Positions 40,616 to 49,874 of a stretch of DNA of 64,000 nucleotides are shown piece after piece. Location of the stretch: contig NZ_BSOA01000003.1 of the NCBI RefSeq assembly GCF_030160275.1, positions 327,937 through 391,936 on the forward strand. Reading direction: 5' to 3'. A model generated the notes under the pieces. It made no database searches and had not been told where the DNA came from. It was given only the letters and a program-made list of their open reading frames with translations. The DNA is from Dyella flagellata (GTDB lineage: Bacteria > Pseudomonadota > Gammaproteobacteria > Xanthomonadales > Rhodanobacteraceae). The position numbers and the translations under genes are program-made. Position 1 is the first letter of the stretch. The number at the start of each line of letters is the position of its first letter.

Positions 40616-41376
40616 GCCGTGAAGACGTCCTTGGCGGAGCGCAAGGCAGCGAAGCGTGCGACCGGATCATTGGCTGCGCCATGCCGGCGGCACCAATCGA
40701 TCACGCCTTCGCTGTTCACGCGCAGGAAAGGATTGCAGGCAAGTTCGCTGGAGAGCGTCGCCGGCACGCTGGGCTGATGTTTGGCACGCAACTGCGCTAC
40801 CTCTTCCAGCCGCTGTCTGAGCGCCGCGTTGTCGGGCTCCACCGTTTGTGCAAAGCGTCCATTCGCAGCGGTGTATTCATGGCCGCAACAAACCAGCAAA
40901 TTGCCCGGCAACGAAGCGAGACGCTGCAGCGAGGCAAGCATTTGCGCAGGCGTGCCTTCAAACAGGCGGCCACAGCCCAGGCTGAACAGCGTATCGCCGC
41001 ACAGCAGGACACCTTCGCCCGCATACACGATATGGCTGAGCGTGTGCCCTGGCACGGCCATCACCTGAAAGCGGGCAGACGGTTGTGCGAGCGCAATCGC
41101 ATCGCCATCCCGCACGCGATGCGTGGCGATGGTAATGCGCTCGTCATCAGGGGCGTAAACCGGAACGTCGTGCACGTTGCGCAAAGTGCCGGCGCCATCG
41201 ATGTGATCGTTGTGGTGATGCGTCAACAGGATCGCGCACAGCTTCAGTTTGCGCGCGTGCAGGGCTGCTTCCACCGGAACAGCTTCGCCGGGGTCGACCA
41301 CCAGGGCGTGGCCGCTGTCATCGTGCAGCAGCCAGATGTAGTTGTCGGCAAGCGCCGGTAACGGTACGACGTGCAA
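40612..41376 (-). CDS. gloB: Hydroxyacylglutathione hydrolase (glyoxalase II)
   Basis: This 254-residue metallo-beta-lactamase-fold enzyme hydrolyses S-D-lactoylglutathione, finishing methylglyoxal detoxification. The dinuclear metal motif THHHNDH, later ligands PGHTLSH and CGDTLF, and the glutathione-binding GCGRLFEGT and GHEYTAAN are present. I place the start at TTG 41376 (LHVVPLPALADNYIW), because GGAG stands at a good distance and homologues begin here; an in-frame ATG at 41424 adds 16 residues. It overlaps mltD by four bases. Confidence 0.92.
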   Translation of the reverse strand: MHVVPLPALADNYIWLLHDDSGHALVVDPGEAVPVEAALHARKLKLCAILLTHHHNDHIDGAGTLRNVHDVPVYAPDDERITIATHRVRDGDAIALAQPSARFQVMAVPGHTLSHIVYAGEGVLLCGDTLFSLGCGRLFEGTPAQMLASLQRLASLPGNLLVCCGHEYTAANGRFAQTVEPDNAALRQRLEEVAQLRAKHQPSVPATLSSELACNPFLRVNSEGVIDWCRRHGAANDPVARFAALRSAKDVFTA

Positions 41377-41609
41377 GGGCGTTCTCCGCTCTGTTGCGTT
41401 GCCCGGGCCGAATGGGCAGTACATCGCCCATGCAAAACCGTCAGCGCATCCTTCGTATCGACTGGCGCAGGAGTCCCTATCTTGCGCGAGATCGCCGACT
41501 ATATAGCCCGTGGCCTCCTAGATCGTTAGATATGTGTTAACCGGCGAGGTTCGACGCTGTAGTGTGCGACCGGTTCGTCTTTGTAAAGCCAGCCGTTAAA
41601 CTGTCCTAC

Positions 41610-42311
41610 ATGCTTCCGACAGGCCTCCGGCAGATGCCCCAGCGCGCCCACGATATTTACGCAAGTGCGCCCATGCGTAGTCTGCTGGCTGATGAGACGA
41701 TGGCCTACATGCCCGATGTGCGCCGCTGCGCCGGCAGCCGGGCCCTGCTGCTATCCGCGGCGCCGGACGACCAGCCGCCGAATCCGCCTTATCTGGGGCA
41801 GTGGGTGACACTGCACCTTGCCGAGGGCCGTCTTCGGGGTGACGTCTGCGCGAACGCCGAGGAACCGTTGCCGTTCATGGATGAGACTTTCGATCTGATC
41901 CTGCTACGCCACGCGCTGGAGCTGCCCCCGCTGTCGCTGGACGAGGTCGTGCGTGTGCTGGCGCCGGGTGGAATGCTGGTCCTTACCGGGGTCAATCCGC
42001 TGAGCGGATGGACCCCTTGGTGGCTGTGGCGAACGCGCGGTAGCGCCACGCAGGCCAGGTCGCCCATTCAGCTCGCCGCACGCCTGCGCCGCGCGGAAGT
42101 GCAGGTGGAGCGGGTGCAACGGGTGGGGCAAGTACTGCCGCTTTCTTCGACAGCGTCTGGCGGGGCGCCCGGCTGGCTGGGCGGTGGCTATGTGTTGATC
42201 GCGCGCAAGCGCGGCCCCGCCAATGCCCCGACCCGGCTGCGCCCCAAGCCGGTGACTGCACCGGTAAGAGCTGGCCTGGCGCCCGGTGCCCGGCGCAGCT
42301 CGGTGAGCTGA
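41610..42311 (+). CDS. SAM methyltransferase-like protein
   Basis: This protein of about 233 residues has the second half of a class I methyltransferase domain: ANAEEPLPFMDETFDLILLRHALE followed by EVVRVLAPGGMLVLTGVNPLSGW. The glycine-rich SAM-binding motif I expected near residue 45 is not recognisable (SRALLLSAAP), so cofactor binding may be altered or lost. The C-terminal tail is basic and Pro-rich. Position between divergent gloB and rnhA is conserved for this family. The start is uncertain: ATG 41610 is used, ATG 41634 is an alternative. The 233 bases before it hold only promoter sequence. Confidence 0.78.
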   Translation: MLPTGLRQMPQRAHDIYASAPMRSLLADETMAYMPDVRRCAGSRALLLSAAPDDQPPNPPYLGQWVTLHLAEGRLRGDVCANAEEPLPFMDETFDLILLRHALELPPLSLDEVVRVLAPGGMLVLTGVNPLSGWTPWWLWRTRGSATQARSPIQLAARLRRAEVQVERVQRVGQVLPLSSTASGGAPGWLGGGYVLIARKRGPANAPTRLRPKPVTAPVRAGLAPGARRSSVS

Positions 42312-42347
42312 ACAACCTTGATCAAACCAGACAACGGAGCGGAACGA

Positions 42348-42791
42348 GTGGCGGAAGTGGAAGCGTTTACCGATGGCGCATGCCTGGGCAATCCTGGCCC
42401 CGGTGGATGGGCGGCCTTGTTGAGAGCGAAGGGCGCCGAGCGCCTGCTGAGCGGCGGCGAAGCGCAGACCACCAACAATCGCATGGAACTGCTGGCCGCT
42501 ATTGAAGCGCTCGAAGCGCTCAAGCGTCCCTGCCAGGTAGTGCTCACTACCGACTCCCGTTATGTGATGCAAGGCATCGAAGAATGGGTGCCGCGTTGGA
42601 TCAGCAACGGCTGGCGCACTGCCGACAAGAAGCCGGTCAAGAACCAGGATTTGTGGCAGCGGCTGGCGAGTGCTGCAGCACCCCACAAAATTCGTTGGCA
42701 ATGGGTGCGCGGCCATAGCGGGCACGAAGAAAACGAACGTGTGGATCAGGCAGCCCGGCAACAGGCGGAACTCTTTCGGAAGACAGCATGA
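42348..42791 (+). CDS. rnhA: Ribonuclease HI
   Basis: This 147-residue enzyme cuts the RNA strand of RNA-DNA hybrids. The acidic catalytic residues are visible as Asp in [17 protein letters not shown], Glu in [13 protein letters not shown], Asp in VLTTDSRYV, and the final Asp in ERVDQAA. I choose GTG at 42348 ([10 protein letters not shown]) with GGAGCGG upstream, which gives the family-typical N terminus; a TTG at 42318 would add 10 residues. It overlaps dnaQ by four bases. Confidence 0.94.
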   Translation: MAEVEAFTDGACLGNPGPGGWAALLRAKGAERLLSGGEAQTTNNRMELLAAIEALEALKRPCQVVLTTDSRYVMQGIEEWVPRWISNGWRTADKKPVKNQDLWQRLASAAAPHKIRWQWVRGHSGHEENERVDQAARQQAELFRKTA

Positions 42792-43498
42792 GACAGATCG
42801 TCCTCGACACGGAAACCACTGGCCTGGAAGTTCGCCAAGGCCATCGCCTGATCGAAATCGCCTGTGTGGAACTGGTGGAGCGCCGAATCACCGGGCGTCA
42901 TTACCAGACCTACCTCAATCCCGATCGAGCCATCGACGAAGGTGCGCGCGCAGTCACCGGCATCGAAGATGAATTTCTGCTCGACAAGCCACGTTTTGCT
43001 GAAATCGTGGATGAGTTCCTGGCCTTTATCGGCGACGCCGAGTTGATCATCCACAACGCGGCGTTCGACGTGGCGTTCCTCAATGCCGAACTTGCACGCG
43101 TTGGCGATCGTTACGGTCGCATCGCGGATCGCTGCAACGTGCTGGACACACTCCTGATGGCGAGGGAGCGCTACCCGGGACAGCGCAACAGCCTGGATGC
43201 GCTATGTAAACGACTTGGCGTCGACAATTCAGCGCGCGACCTGCACGGTGGTCTGATCGACGCGCAGCTGCTGGCGGACGTCTATCTTGCGATGACCTCC
43301 GGCCAGGTCGTGCTGGATCTGGGCTTTGAGGGCGGGGCGGAAACCGGTGCACATGCGGTGATCGCGCCTGTGATACTTGCGCTCCGGCCGCGCGTATTGC
43401 GGGCCAGCGAGGAAGAAGTCGATACACATTTGAAGCGCCTGGACGCGCTGGACAAGAGCGCGGGTGGCCAGTCTGTGTGGCGCAAACAGGAAGCATGA
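42788..43498 (+). CDS. dnaQ: DNA polymerase III epsilon subunit (3'-5' proofreading exonuclease)
   Basis: This 236-residue DEDDh exonuclease has motif Exo[11 protein letters not shown], Exo[18 protein letters not shown] and Exo[17 protein letters not shown]. The C-terminal segment to about residue 236 contains the polymerase alpha-binding tail. It edits misincorporated bases in the replicative core. Coupled to rnhA through an ATGA overlap, an arrangement found in many gammaproteobacteria. A REP-like palindrome begins three bases after its stop. Confidence 0.96.
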   Translation: MRQIVLDTETTGLEVRQGHRLIEIACVELVERRITGRHYQTYLNPDRAIDEGARAVTGIEDEFLLDKPRFAEIVDEFLAFIGDAELIIHNAAFDVAFLNAELARVGDRYGRIADRCNVLDTLLMARERYPGQRNSLDALCKRLGVDNSARDLHGGLIDAQLLADVYLAMTSGQVVLDLGFEGGAETGAHAVIAPVILALRPRVLRASEEEVDTHLKRLDALDKSAGGQSVWRKQEA

Positions 43499-43501
43499 TT
43501 T

Positions 43502-43570
43502 GTAGGCTGGGATGACAATCCCAGCTTTCTCCATGGCTTCCGAATGCTGGGATTGTCATCCCAGCCTACG
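43502..43570. repeat. REP-like palindromic element, copy 5
   Basis: This copy has near-perfect arms: GTAGGCTGGGATGACAATCC on the left and its reverse complement on the right, between convergent dnaQ and the phosphatase gene. It could terminate transcription from both sides. Confidence 0.93.
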
Positions 43571-43599
43571 CGGGTGTACGCCATCCAGCCGAGGATTCC

Positions 43600-44301
43600 C
43601 TAGTGGATGCGCGCCAATATCGCTGTGACATTGTCGCTGCCGCCACCTTCGAGCGCGGCGAGCAGCAGGTGATCAAGGCATTCTTGTGCGGCCAGGTTAC
43701 GCCGGCCGATGATTTCCTCGATGCGGCTGTCGCTTACTTCCTCCGTAAGCCCGTCGCTGCACACCAGAAAGTTCATGCCCGGCTCAAGCCGGCCCTTGGC
43801 CATGCTTATATGCAGTTGTTCGAGCGCGGTAATGCCTAGCGCCTGCGTGAGGATATTGCGCTGGGGATGACGCCTGGCCTGGGCCTCATCGATGGCACCG
43901 GCCTCGACCAGACGCTGTACCAGCGAATGATCATGACTGATCTGCCGCAAGCCGTCTTTCCACAAATAGATGCGGCTGTCGCCCACCCAGGCCACCTCAT
44001 AGTCCTGCTCGGTAAAACGAATCGCGGCCACCGTAGTACCCATTGGCAATGCGTCGTCATAGCGCTGCGCATGTTTGAGCAATTGCGCGGCGGCGCTGTG
44101 CACGGCCTCGGCCAACGACTTTCCTTGGCGTACGCACTCGACAATGGCATCACGCGCCATCGCCGAGGCCACTTCGCCATGCTGGTGCCCGCCCATGCCG
44201 TCGGCGACCAGGAACAGGCCAAGCGCCGCGTCGGCGAAATAGGTGTCTTCGTTGCGCGCGCGGCGCAAGCCGACATGGGTTCCGTGTCCGAATTCGATCA
44301 T
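43600..44301 (-). CDS. PP2C-family serine/threonine phosphatase (Stp1/PrpC-like)
   Basis: This 233-residue metal-dependent phosphatase has all main PP2C motifs: RRARNEDTYF, VADGMGGHQHGE, AWVGDSRIYLW, VCSDGLTEEVSD and GSDNVTAIL. It would reverse phosphorylation by Hanks-type kinases; no such kinase or type VI secretion gene is nearby. The start MIEFGHGTHVGLRR at 44301 matches homologues; an in-frame ATG at 44331 is possible. Confidence 0.92.
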   Translation of the reverse strand: MIEFGHGTHVGLRRARNEDTYFADAALGLFLVADGMGGHQHGEVASAMARDAIVECVRQGKSLAEAVHSAAAQLLKHAQRYDDALPMGTTVAAIRFTEQDYEVAWVGDSRIYLWKDGLRQISHDHSLVQRLVEAGAIDEAQARRHPQRNILTQALGITALEQLHISMAKGRLEPGMNFLVCSDGLTEEVSDSRIEEIIGRRNLAAQECLDHLLLAALEGGGSDNVTAILARIH

Positions 44302-44427
44302 GAGTTTCAGCTGGGTGGATGCGTGCAGCATGCCGGATGTGAGTGTGTAGCGCAAAAGTCAGTCAGGGTCTGTCGGGCAGATTTTTCCGTGTCGTCATGC
44401 TGGCGGGGTGAGCTTGCCGTAAGCTCT

Positions 44428-44730
44428 TCAAGCGGCATGAGATGCCGGCCAGGGTTCGATCTTGGCCAGCTCGTCGCCGATCTGATCTTTGGTCATCGCG
44501 CGATCGTAGTCATCCTGCAGGCCGGTCCAGAAGCCCTCGCTGGTCCCGAAGAACTTCGCCAGGCGCAGTCCCGTATCCGCGGTGATCGAACGGCGCCTCG
44601 CAAGGATCTCGCTGACGCGGGTTTGCGCAATCCCGATCGACTTCGCCAGCCGGTAGGGAGTGATCTCCATGGGCTTGAGGAATTCCTCAAGCAGGATTTC
44701 GCCAGGATGGGGGTAGGGTACGATGCGCAT
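44428..44730 (-). CDS. higA: HigA-family antitoxin
   Basis: This 100-residue XRE-type helix-turn-helix protein carries the HigA N terminus PHPGEILLEEFLKPM, followed by the DNA-binding helices YRLAKSIGIAQTRVSEILARRRSIT and TGLRLAKFFGTSEGFWTGLQ. It would neutralise HigB and repress the locus. The start is ATG 44730; a TTG three codons earlier is less likely. It is intact although the upstream toxin gene is frameshifted. Confidence 0.92.
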   Translation of the reverse strand: MRIVPYPHPGEILLEEFLKPMEITPYRLAKSIGIAQTRVSEILARRRSITADTGLRLAKFFGTSEGFWTGLQDDYDRAMTKDQIGDELAKIEPWPASHAA

Positions 44731-44760
44731 GCTAGACAACCTCGATACTGCGTAACCTGA

Positions 44761-45038
44761 TCAGTGGTAATCGATGATCTGAACGTCGTAAGCGTCACCG
44801 TCTTTCCACTTGAAGCACACCCGGAACTGATCGTTGATCCGAATGCTGTGTTGTCCCTTGCGATCGCCTTTGAGCACTTCCAGCCGATTGGCCGATGGAA
44901 TAGCAAGTCTTCCAACGTCATGGCTCGGTTAAGCATCGCCAGCTTGCGCATGGCCACAGCTTCGATGTTGACCCATCGCTTCACCCGTTTACCTTCAAAG
45001 AGGTCTTTGGTCTCGGTACCGCGATAGGTTTTGATCAT
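44761..45038 (-). pseudogene. higB: Frameshifted HigB-type toxin gene
   Basis: The first 45 codons (MIKTYRGTETKDLFEG ... NRAMTLEDL) match a HigB/RelE toxin N terminus. At about 44904 the frame breaks by loss of one base. The rest of the toxin, AIPSANRLEVLKGDRKGQHS through QIIDYH, continues in the next frame and ends at TGA 44761-44763, 30 bases before higA. As given, the open frame instead runs into unrelated sequence overlapping higA. The toxin is therefore probably inactive, unless this is a sequencing error or a programmed shift. Confidence 0.9.
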
Positions 45039-45050
45039 AAATTGCGCAGA

Positions 45051-45089
45051 ATACTAACGCGTGACGATACTAACGTAAAACGGTAGTAT
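45051..45089 (-). promoter_or_regulatory. Promoter and iterated operator of higBA
   Basis: ATACTAACG occurs at 45051-45059 and 45067-45075 (16-base spacing), with an inverted near-copy at 45081-45089. On the minus strand TTTACG (45074-45079) and TAGTAT (45051-45056), 17 bases apart, form a promoter lying inside these repeats, as expected for HigA autorepression. Confidence 0.65.
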
Positions 45090-45205
45090 TACCCTTCTGC
45101 TTGGGCGCACGATTGTCGGGTTTAGGCCAGCGGGATAGAACAGGAAAAAGGCTCGCATTGCTGCAGGCCTTCGTAGCGATGAGCCTGGGAAGCCGCGCTG
45201 TCCTG

Positions 45206-45234
45206 TTGTCACGGCAGCGCTTAGTCCGTATCAT
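45206..45234 (+). promoter_or_regulatory. Promoter of tRNA-Ser
   Basis: TTGTCA (45206-45211) and TATCAT (45229-45234) have a 17-base spacer, 34 bases before the tRNA. The rest of 45090-45268 shows nothing recognisable. Confidence 0.65.
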
Positions 45235-45268
45235 GCTCGGCTCACGCGACCCAAGACGCACCCTATTC

Positions 45269-45411
<143 letters not shown>

Positions 45412-45544
45412 CGTTGATGAGGACCCATACGGTTCGACAAATTTGTCTGGAACAAATTTGGACAGCCAAAGGCTGGCCCTGCCGCGTTGACGCGGCAGGG
45501 TTCGGCCCACGGATGGGCCGAACAATCCCACCCTCTCCGCCATC
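45412..45544. other. Hairpin array ending in a direct copy of the tRNA-Ser 3' end
   Basis: This stretch holds successive inverted repeats: ACAAATTTGT / ACAAATTTG near 45440-45460, CAGCC-AAA-GGCTG, CCCTGCCGCG / CGCGGCAGGG, and TTCGGCCCA / TGGGCCGAA. It ends with an 18-base exact copy (45525-45542) of the tRNA-Ser 3' end at 45341-45358. No convincing coding sequence is present. The direct repeat resembles an attachment-site footprint, but no integrase is present. Confidence 0.7.
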
Positions 45545-45575
45545 ATAGAAGGCCTGCAGCGATGCAAGGCTTTTG

Positions 45576-45610
45576 CACAAAAAAACGCCCCATATGGGCG
45601 TTTTTTTTGT
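45576..45610 (-). terminator. Bidirectional terminator before the signal peptidase gene end
   Basis: The stem ACGCCC / GGGCGT with loop CATAT has an A run before it and eight Ts after it. It lies 12 bases past the stop of the minus-strand signal peptidase gene. Confidence 0.9.
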
Positions 45611-45621
45611 GGGGTGTTTAT

Positions 45622-46317
45622 TCAGTGCGGAGAAATTGAGCGGCCGTCCAGGCGAGCCCCCAGCCTCTTCACGCGAGGTAGATAGTAGTGGTTCGGATCC
45701 AGTGACAACGCCACATAGCGAGAGCGCCCGACGATTTCGTGCCGCGGGAAGAACCCGAGATAGCGCGAATCCAGGCTGTTGTCGCGGTTGTCGCCCAGCA
45801 GCAGGTACTGGCCCGTGGGTATGCTGACCGGGCCGAAATCGCGTGCCGCGTCGGGGCGGTAGAGCGAAAGCCGGATGAGGTGCTGGATCTTGCCCAACTG
45901 CTCCACTTCGTAGCGGGCCGGGTCCTGCACGTCGTCATGGATGCCAGAGACAGTGGTCGGCGAATAGTGGGCGGCGACGCCGTTGATGTAGAGCACGTTG
46001 TCGCGCATGGCCACTTCGTCGCCTGGAATGCCGATCACGCGTTTCACCAGCTTCTCGTTGGCCGCATGCGAGTCGAGTACGACGATGTCTCCGCGCTGAG
46101 GATCGGCCAGGTGGATCAGCGACAAGTGGGTAAACGGCACACGGATGTCATAGGCCGCCTTGTCTACCAGGATGCGGTCACCGATCTGGATGGTGGGCTG
46201 CATCGAACCGGTGGGCACCACGTTCCAGTCGGCGAGGGCGCTGCGAAACATCAGCATGCCGAGCATGAAGGCGAAGAAGCCTTTGTTCCGGTGCAGGAAG
46301 GACAGTGCTTGGCGCAT
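45622..46317 (-). CDS. lepB: Signal peptidase I
   Basis: This 231-residue membrane serine protease removes signal peptides. It has one N-terminal hydrophobic segment, the catalytic Ser38 in PTGSMQPT, general-base Lys92 in LVKRVIGIPGD, and box E GDNRDNSLDSRYLGF. It is shorter than E. coli LepB (324) and has only one membrane helix. The main lepB of this bacterial group usually follows lepA near rpoE-degP, so this may be a second copy; the symbol is provisional. Confidence 0.88.
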   Translation of the reverse strand: MRQALSFLHRNKGFFAFMLGMLMFRSALADWNVVPTGSMQPTIQIGDRILVDKAAYDIRVPFTHLSLIHLADPQRGDIVVLDSHAANEKLVKRVIGIPGDEVAMRDNVLYINGVAAHYSPTTVSGIHDDVQDPARYEVEQLGKIQHLIRLSLYRPDAARDFGPVSIPTGQYLLLGDNRDNSLDSRYLGFFPRHEIVGRSRYVALSLDPNHYYLPRVKRLGARLDGRSISPH

Positions 46318-46398
46318 GGCATACCCCTTGGCTGGCGGGGCTTGAGTGCCCCACGAATGGACATCGGGAATGCGATCGGAGTTTCGGTACTTCCCAAA

Positions 46399-46431
46399 GC
46401 AAACGGGGCGATGTCGCCATCGCCCCGTTGC
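46399..46431 (-). terminator. Terminator-like hairpin after ppsA
   Basis: An 11-bp perfect stem ACGGGGCGATG / CATCGCCCCGT with loop TCGC begins 7-10 bases past the ppsA stop; on the minus strand it is followed by TTTGCTTT. Confidence 0.7.
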
Positions 46432-46437
46432 TTAGGT

Positions 46438-48813
46438 TCAAGCCGCCGCTTTTTTCTTTGCCAGGCGCAACCAGGTATCGACCACGGTATCGGGATTGAG
46501 CGATACCGATTCGATGCCCTGGTCCATCAACCATTCGGCCAGGTCCGGATGATCGGATGGGCCTTGGCCGCAGATGCCGACGTACTTGCCACGCGCGCGG
46601 GCGGTCTTGATCGCCATGGCCAGCAGCTTCTTCACTGCCGGATCGCGCTCGTCGAACAAATGCGCGACCACGCTGGAATCGCGATCCAGGCCGAGCGTGA
46701 GCTGGGTAAGGTCGTTGGAGCCGATCGAGAAGCCGTCAAAGATATCGAGGAATTCATCCGCGAGCAGGGCATTGGACGGCAGTTCGCACATCATGATGAT
46801 CTTCAGCTCATGCTCGCCCTGCTTGAGCCCATTGCTGGCGAGTACTTCGACCACTTTGCGGCCTTCGTCGAGCGTGCGCACGAAGGGGATCATCACCCAT
46901 ACGTTGGTCAGGCCCATCACTTCGCGCACGTGCTTGACGGCCTTGCATTCCAGGCCGAACGACTCGGCAAAGTCCGCGTCGACGTAACGGCTGGCACCGC
47001 GATAGCCGATCATCGGGTTTTCTTCGTGCGGCTCGTAGCGTTGGCCGCCGAGCAGGTTCGCGTATTCGTTGGACTTGAAATCCGACAAGCGCACGATTAC
47101 CGGCTTGGGATAGACCGAGGCGGCGATGGTGGCGATGCCTTCGGCCAGGCGGTCGACGTAGAAGCTCACCGGGCCCTTGTAGCCGGCGATGCGTGCATCG
47201 ATCTTCGCCTGGGTTTGCGCGTCCTGGTGCGAGTATTCGAGCAAGGCCTTCGGATGCACGCCGATGTGGCTGGCGATGATCATCTCCAGGCGTGCCAGGC
47301 CGATGCCTGCATTGGGCAGCATGCCGAAGTCGAAGGCGCGCTCCGGGTTGGCGACGTTCATCATGATCTTCAGCGGTGCCTCCGGCATCGCGCCGAGGTC
47401 GGCGGTGACGCGGTCGAACTTCAGCTGGCCTTCGTAGATCACGCCGGTGTCGCCTTCGGCGCAGGAGACGGTCACTTCATGGCCGTCGGGGATGGTATCC
47501 AGCGCATGGCCGGTGCCGACCACGGCAGGCACGCCCAATTCGCGTGCGATGATCGCGGCGTGGCAGGTGCGCCCACCGCGATTGGTCACGATGGCAGAGG
47601 CGCGCTTCATTACCGGCTCCCAGTCGGGATCGGTCATGTCGGCGACCAGTACGTCACCGGGCTGCACTTTGTTCATGTCCGCGAGCGAGCGAATCACGCG
47701 TGCCTTGCCGGAGCCGATCTTCTGGCCGATGGCGCGGCCTTCGGCCAGTACCTTGCCTTTTTCGTTGAGATGGAAGCGCTCCAGCTGCGTGGCATGGGCG
47801 CGCGACTTCACGGTTTCCGGGCGAGCCTGCACGATGTACAGCTTGCCGGTGTTGCCGTCCTTCGCCCACTCGATGTCCATTGGGCGCTGGTAGTGCTGCT
47901 CGATCACCAGTGCTTGCTTGGCCAGTTCCTGCACGTCTTCGTCGGTGATGCAGAAACGGTTGCGATCGGTGGCTGGCGTTTCTTCGATCCGCACGCGCTC
48001 GCCGGGCTGGTTCGAATAAACCATGCGCTGCTGCTTGGCGCCGAGGCTGCGCCGCAGCACGGCCGGTTTGCCCGTCTTCAAGGTGGGCTTGAACACATAG
48101 AACTCATCCGGGTTCACCGCGCCCTGCACGACCATTTCGCCCAGGCCGTAGCTGCCGGTGACGAACACTACGTCGCGAAAGCCCGATTCGGTGTCGAGCG
48201 TGAACAACACGCCCGAGGCACCCACATCCGAGCGCACCATCAGTTGCACGCCGGCGGAAAGAAACACGTCTTCGTGCTTGAAGCCCTGGTGTACGCGGTA
48301 GGCGATGGCGCGGTCGTTGTACAGCGAGGCGAACACTTCCTTCACCTTGTGCAGCACGTCATCGATGCCGACCACGTTGAGGAAGGTTTCCTGCTGGCCG
48401 GCGAAGGAGGCGTCCGGCAGGTCTTCTGCGGTGGCCGAGGAGCGCACCGCAACGGCGATGTTGTCGGCGCCAGCATCCTTGCACAGTTTGACGTAGGCAT
48501 CGCGGATCGCTTGTTCCAACTCGGCGGGCAGGGCGGTGTCGACGATCCAGCCGCGGATTTCCTTGCCGCCGGCGACCAGCGCATCCACGTCATCGACGTC
48601 CAGCGAGGTCAGTCGCTGGGCGATCCGCTTGGACAGGCCGCTCTTCTCCAGATACTGCTGGAAAGCCTGGGCCGTGGTGGCGAATCCGCCGGGCACGGAT
48701 ACCCCCAGCTGGGCCAGGTTGCCGATCATCTCGCCAAGCGACGCATTCTTGCCGCCGACTTTGCCAAGGTCGGTCATGCGCAGTTGGTCGAGCCAAAGCA
48801 CCAGATCGTTCAA
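46438..48813 (-). CDS. ppsA: Phosphoenolpyruvate synthase
   Basis: This 791-residue enzyme makes PEP from pyruvate and ATP for gluconeogenesis. Domains are an N-terminal ATP-grasp domain ([10 protein letters not shown], then [24 protein letters not shown]), a swivelling phosphohistidine domain with the catalytic His in [15 protein letters not shown], and a C-terminal PEP/pyruvate barrel ([42 protein letters not shown]). The Thr two residues before the catalytic His is the site targeted by the regulatory protein. It is divergent from ppsR. Confidence 0.97.
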   Translation of the reverse strand: MNDLVLWLDQLRMTDLGKVGGKNASLGEMIGNLAQLGVSVPGGFATTAQAFQQYLEKSGLSKRIAQRLTSLDVDDVDALVAGGKEIRGWIVDTALPAELEQAIRDAYVKLCKDAGADNIAVAVRSSATAEDLPDASFAGQQETFLNVVGIDDVLHKVKEVFASLYNDRAIAYRVHQGFKHEDVFLSAGVQLMVRSDVGASGVLFTLDTESGFRDVVFVTGSYGLGEMVVQGAVNPDEFYVFKPTLKTGKPAVLRRSLGAKQQRMVYSNQPGERVRIEETPATDRNRFCITDEDVQELAKQALVIEQHYQRPMDIEWAKDGNTGKLYIVQARPETVKSRAHATQLERFHLNEKGKVLAEGRAIGQKIGSGKARVIRSLADMNKVQPGDVLVADMTDPDWEPVMKRASAIVTNRGGRTCHAAIIARELGVPAVVGTGHALDTIPDGHEVTVSCAEGDTGVIYEGQLKFDRVTADLGAMPEAPLKIMMNVANPERAFDFGMLPNAGIGLARLEMIIASHIGVHPKALLEYSHQDAQTQAKIDARIAGYKGPVSFYVDRLAEGIATIAASVYPKPVIVRLSDFKSNEYANLLGGQRYEPHEENPMIGYRGASRYVDADFAESFGLECKAVKHVREVMGLTNVWVMIPFVRTLDEGRKVVEVLASNGLKQGEHELKIIMMCELPSNALLADEFLDIFDGFSIGSNDLTQLTLGLDRDSSVVAHLFDERDPAVKKLLAMAIKTARARGKYVGICGQGPSDHPDLAEWLMDQGIESVSLNPDTVVDTWLRLAKKKAAA

Positions 48814-49039
48814 AGGGGTCTCCTCAAGAGCTCTAATGGAAAAAGCGGGCTGCCATGCCGGACGAAACCGGCCACATAAGACTGGTATTGTCCGATGCAG
48901 ATGGTGCGCGGCACAAGAAGACCATTGCCGGTTGGCGGCGCGCCACCTGCATACCAGTCAGCTCGAAGTCAAGCAAAGACAAGGATTCGAGCTTGGGTTA
49001 TGGTGCAAAGCAAGGATCCAAGCCGCCCACGGAAAACGC

Positions 49040-49855
49040 ATGCAACGCTCGGTTTTTTTCATCTCCGATTCCACTGGTATTACGGCCGAGACCATCGGGA
49101 ACAGCATTCTTGCCCAGTTTGAGGGGGTGCAGTTCGAAAAGCACCGTTTGCCGTTCATCGACAACGCCCAGAAAGCGGAGAATGCCGCGCTGCGCATCAA
49201 GACCCGGTATGCACAGAGCGGGCACCGGCCGATCGTCGTCAACACCATGGCCGACCCTGCACTGTGCGAGATCGTGGCCACCAGCGGGGCACTGATGCTG
49301 GACGTGTTCGCGCCGTTTATCGGCCCTTTGGAAGACGAACTGGGCACAAGGCATTCGGGCGCGGTGAACCGTTCGCACGGCCTGGTGGATTTTGCCAAGT
49401 ACGAAGCGCGCATCAACGCCACCAACTATGCCCTGAGCCACGATGACGGCATGGCGGTGGATTATGCCCAGGCCGACCTGATCCTGGTCGGGGTATCGCG
49501 CTCGGGCAAAACCCCCACCTGCCTGTACATGGCCTTGCATTATGGGGTCTGCGCCGCCAACTACCCCCTGACCGAGGAAGATCTGGACAAACTCGAACTC
49601 CCGTCCCGGTTGCGTACCAACAAGCACCGCCTGTTCGGCCTCACCATCGAAGCGCAGCGTCTGGCGCAGATTCGCGAAGAGCGGCGCCCGGGCAGCCGGT
49701 ACGCCGAGCTGAAGCAGTGTCGCTGGGAGCTGGAGCAGGCCCAAAGGCTGATGCGCCAGGCCGGTATTCCGTATCTCAACACCACGCACGTTTCTATCGA
49801 AGAGATTGCGAGCAAAATTCTCGATCAATTCGGTATTGAAAAAACCATGTATTGA
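49040..49855 (+). CDS. ppsR: PEP synthase regulatory protein (PSRP, kinase/pyrophosphorylase)
   Basis: This 271-residue DUF299 protein inactivates PEP synthase by ADP-dependent threonine phosphorylation and reactivates it by phosphate-dependent dephosphorylation. It has the N-terminal FISDSTGITAETIG and the nucleotide-binding loop GVSRSGKTPTCLYMA. The start MQRSVFFISDS at 49040 matches homologues; longer in-frame starts overlap ppsA on the other strand. Divergent pairing with ppsA, across a 226-base region, is the usual arrangement. Confidence 0.96.
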   Translation: MQRSVFFISDSTGITAETIGNSILAQFEGVQFEKHRLPFIDNAQKAENAALRIKTRYAQSGHRPIVVNTMADPALCEIVATSGALMLDVFAPFIGPLEDELGTRHSGAVNRSHGLVDFAKYEARINATNYALSHDDGMAVDYAQADLILVGVSRSGKTPTCLYMALHYGVCAANYPLTEEDLDKLELPSRLRTNKHRLFGLTIEAQRLAQIREERRPGSRYAELKQCRWELEQAQRLMRQAGIPYLNTTHVSIEEIASKILDQFGIEKTMY

Positions 49856-49874
49856 GGGAGATCACCGCAAGCCT

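Noticed and set aside
44493-44760. HigB toxin read as a longer single-frame protein extending over higA
   Set aside because: After residue 45 the translation loses all toxin similarity, which reappears exactly in the next frame; the long frame is an artefact of the frameshift.
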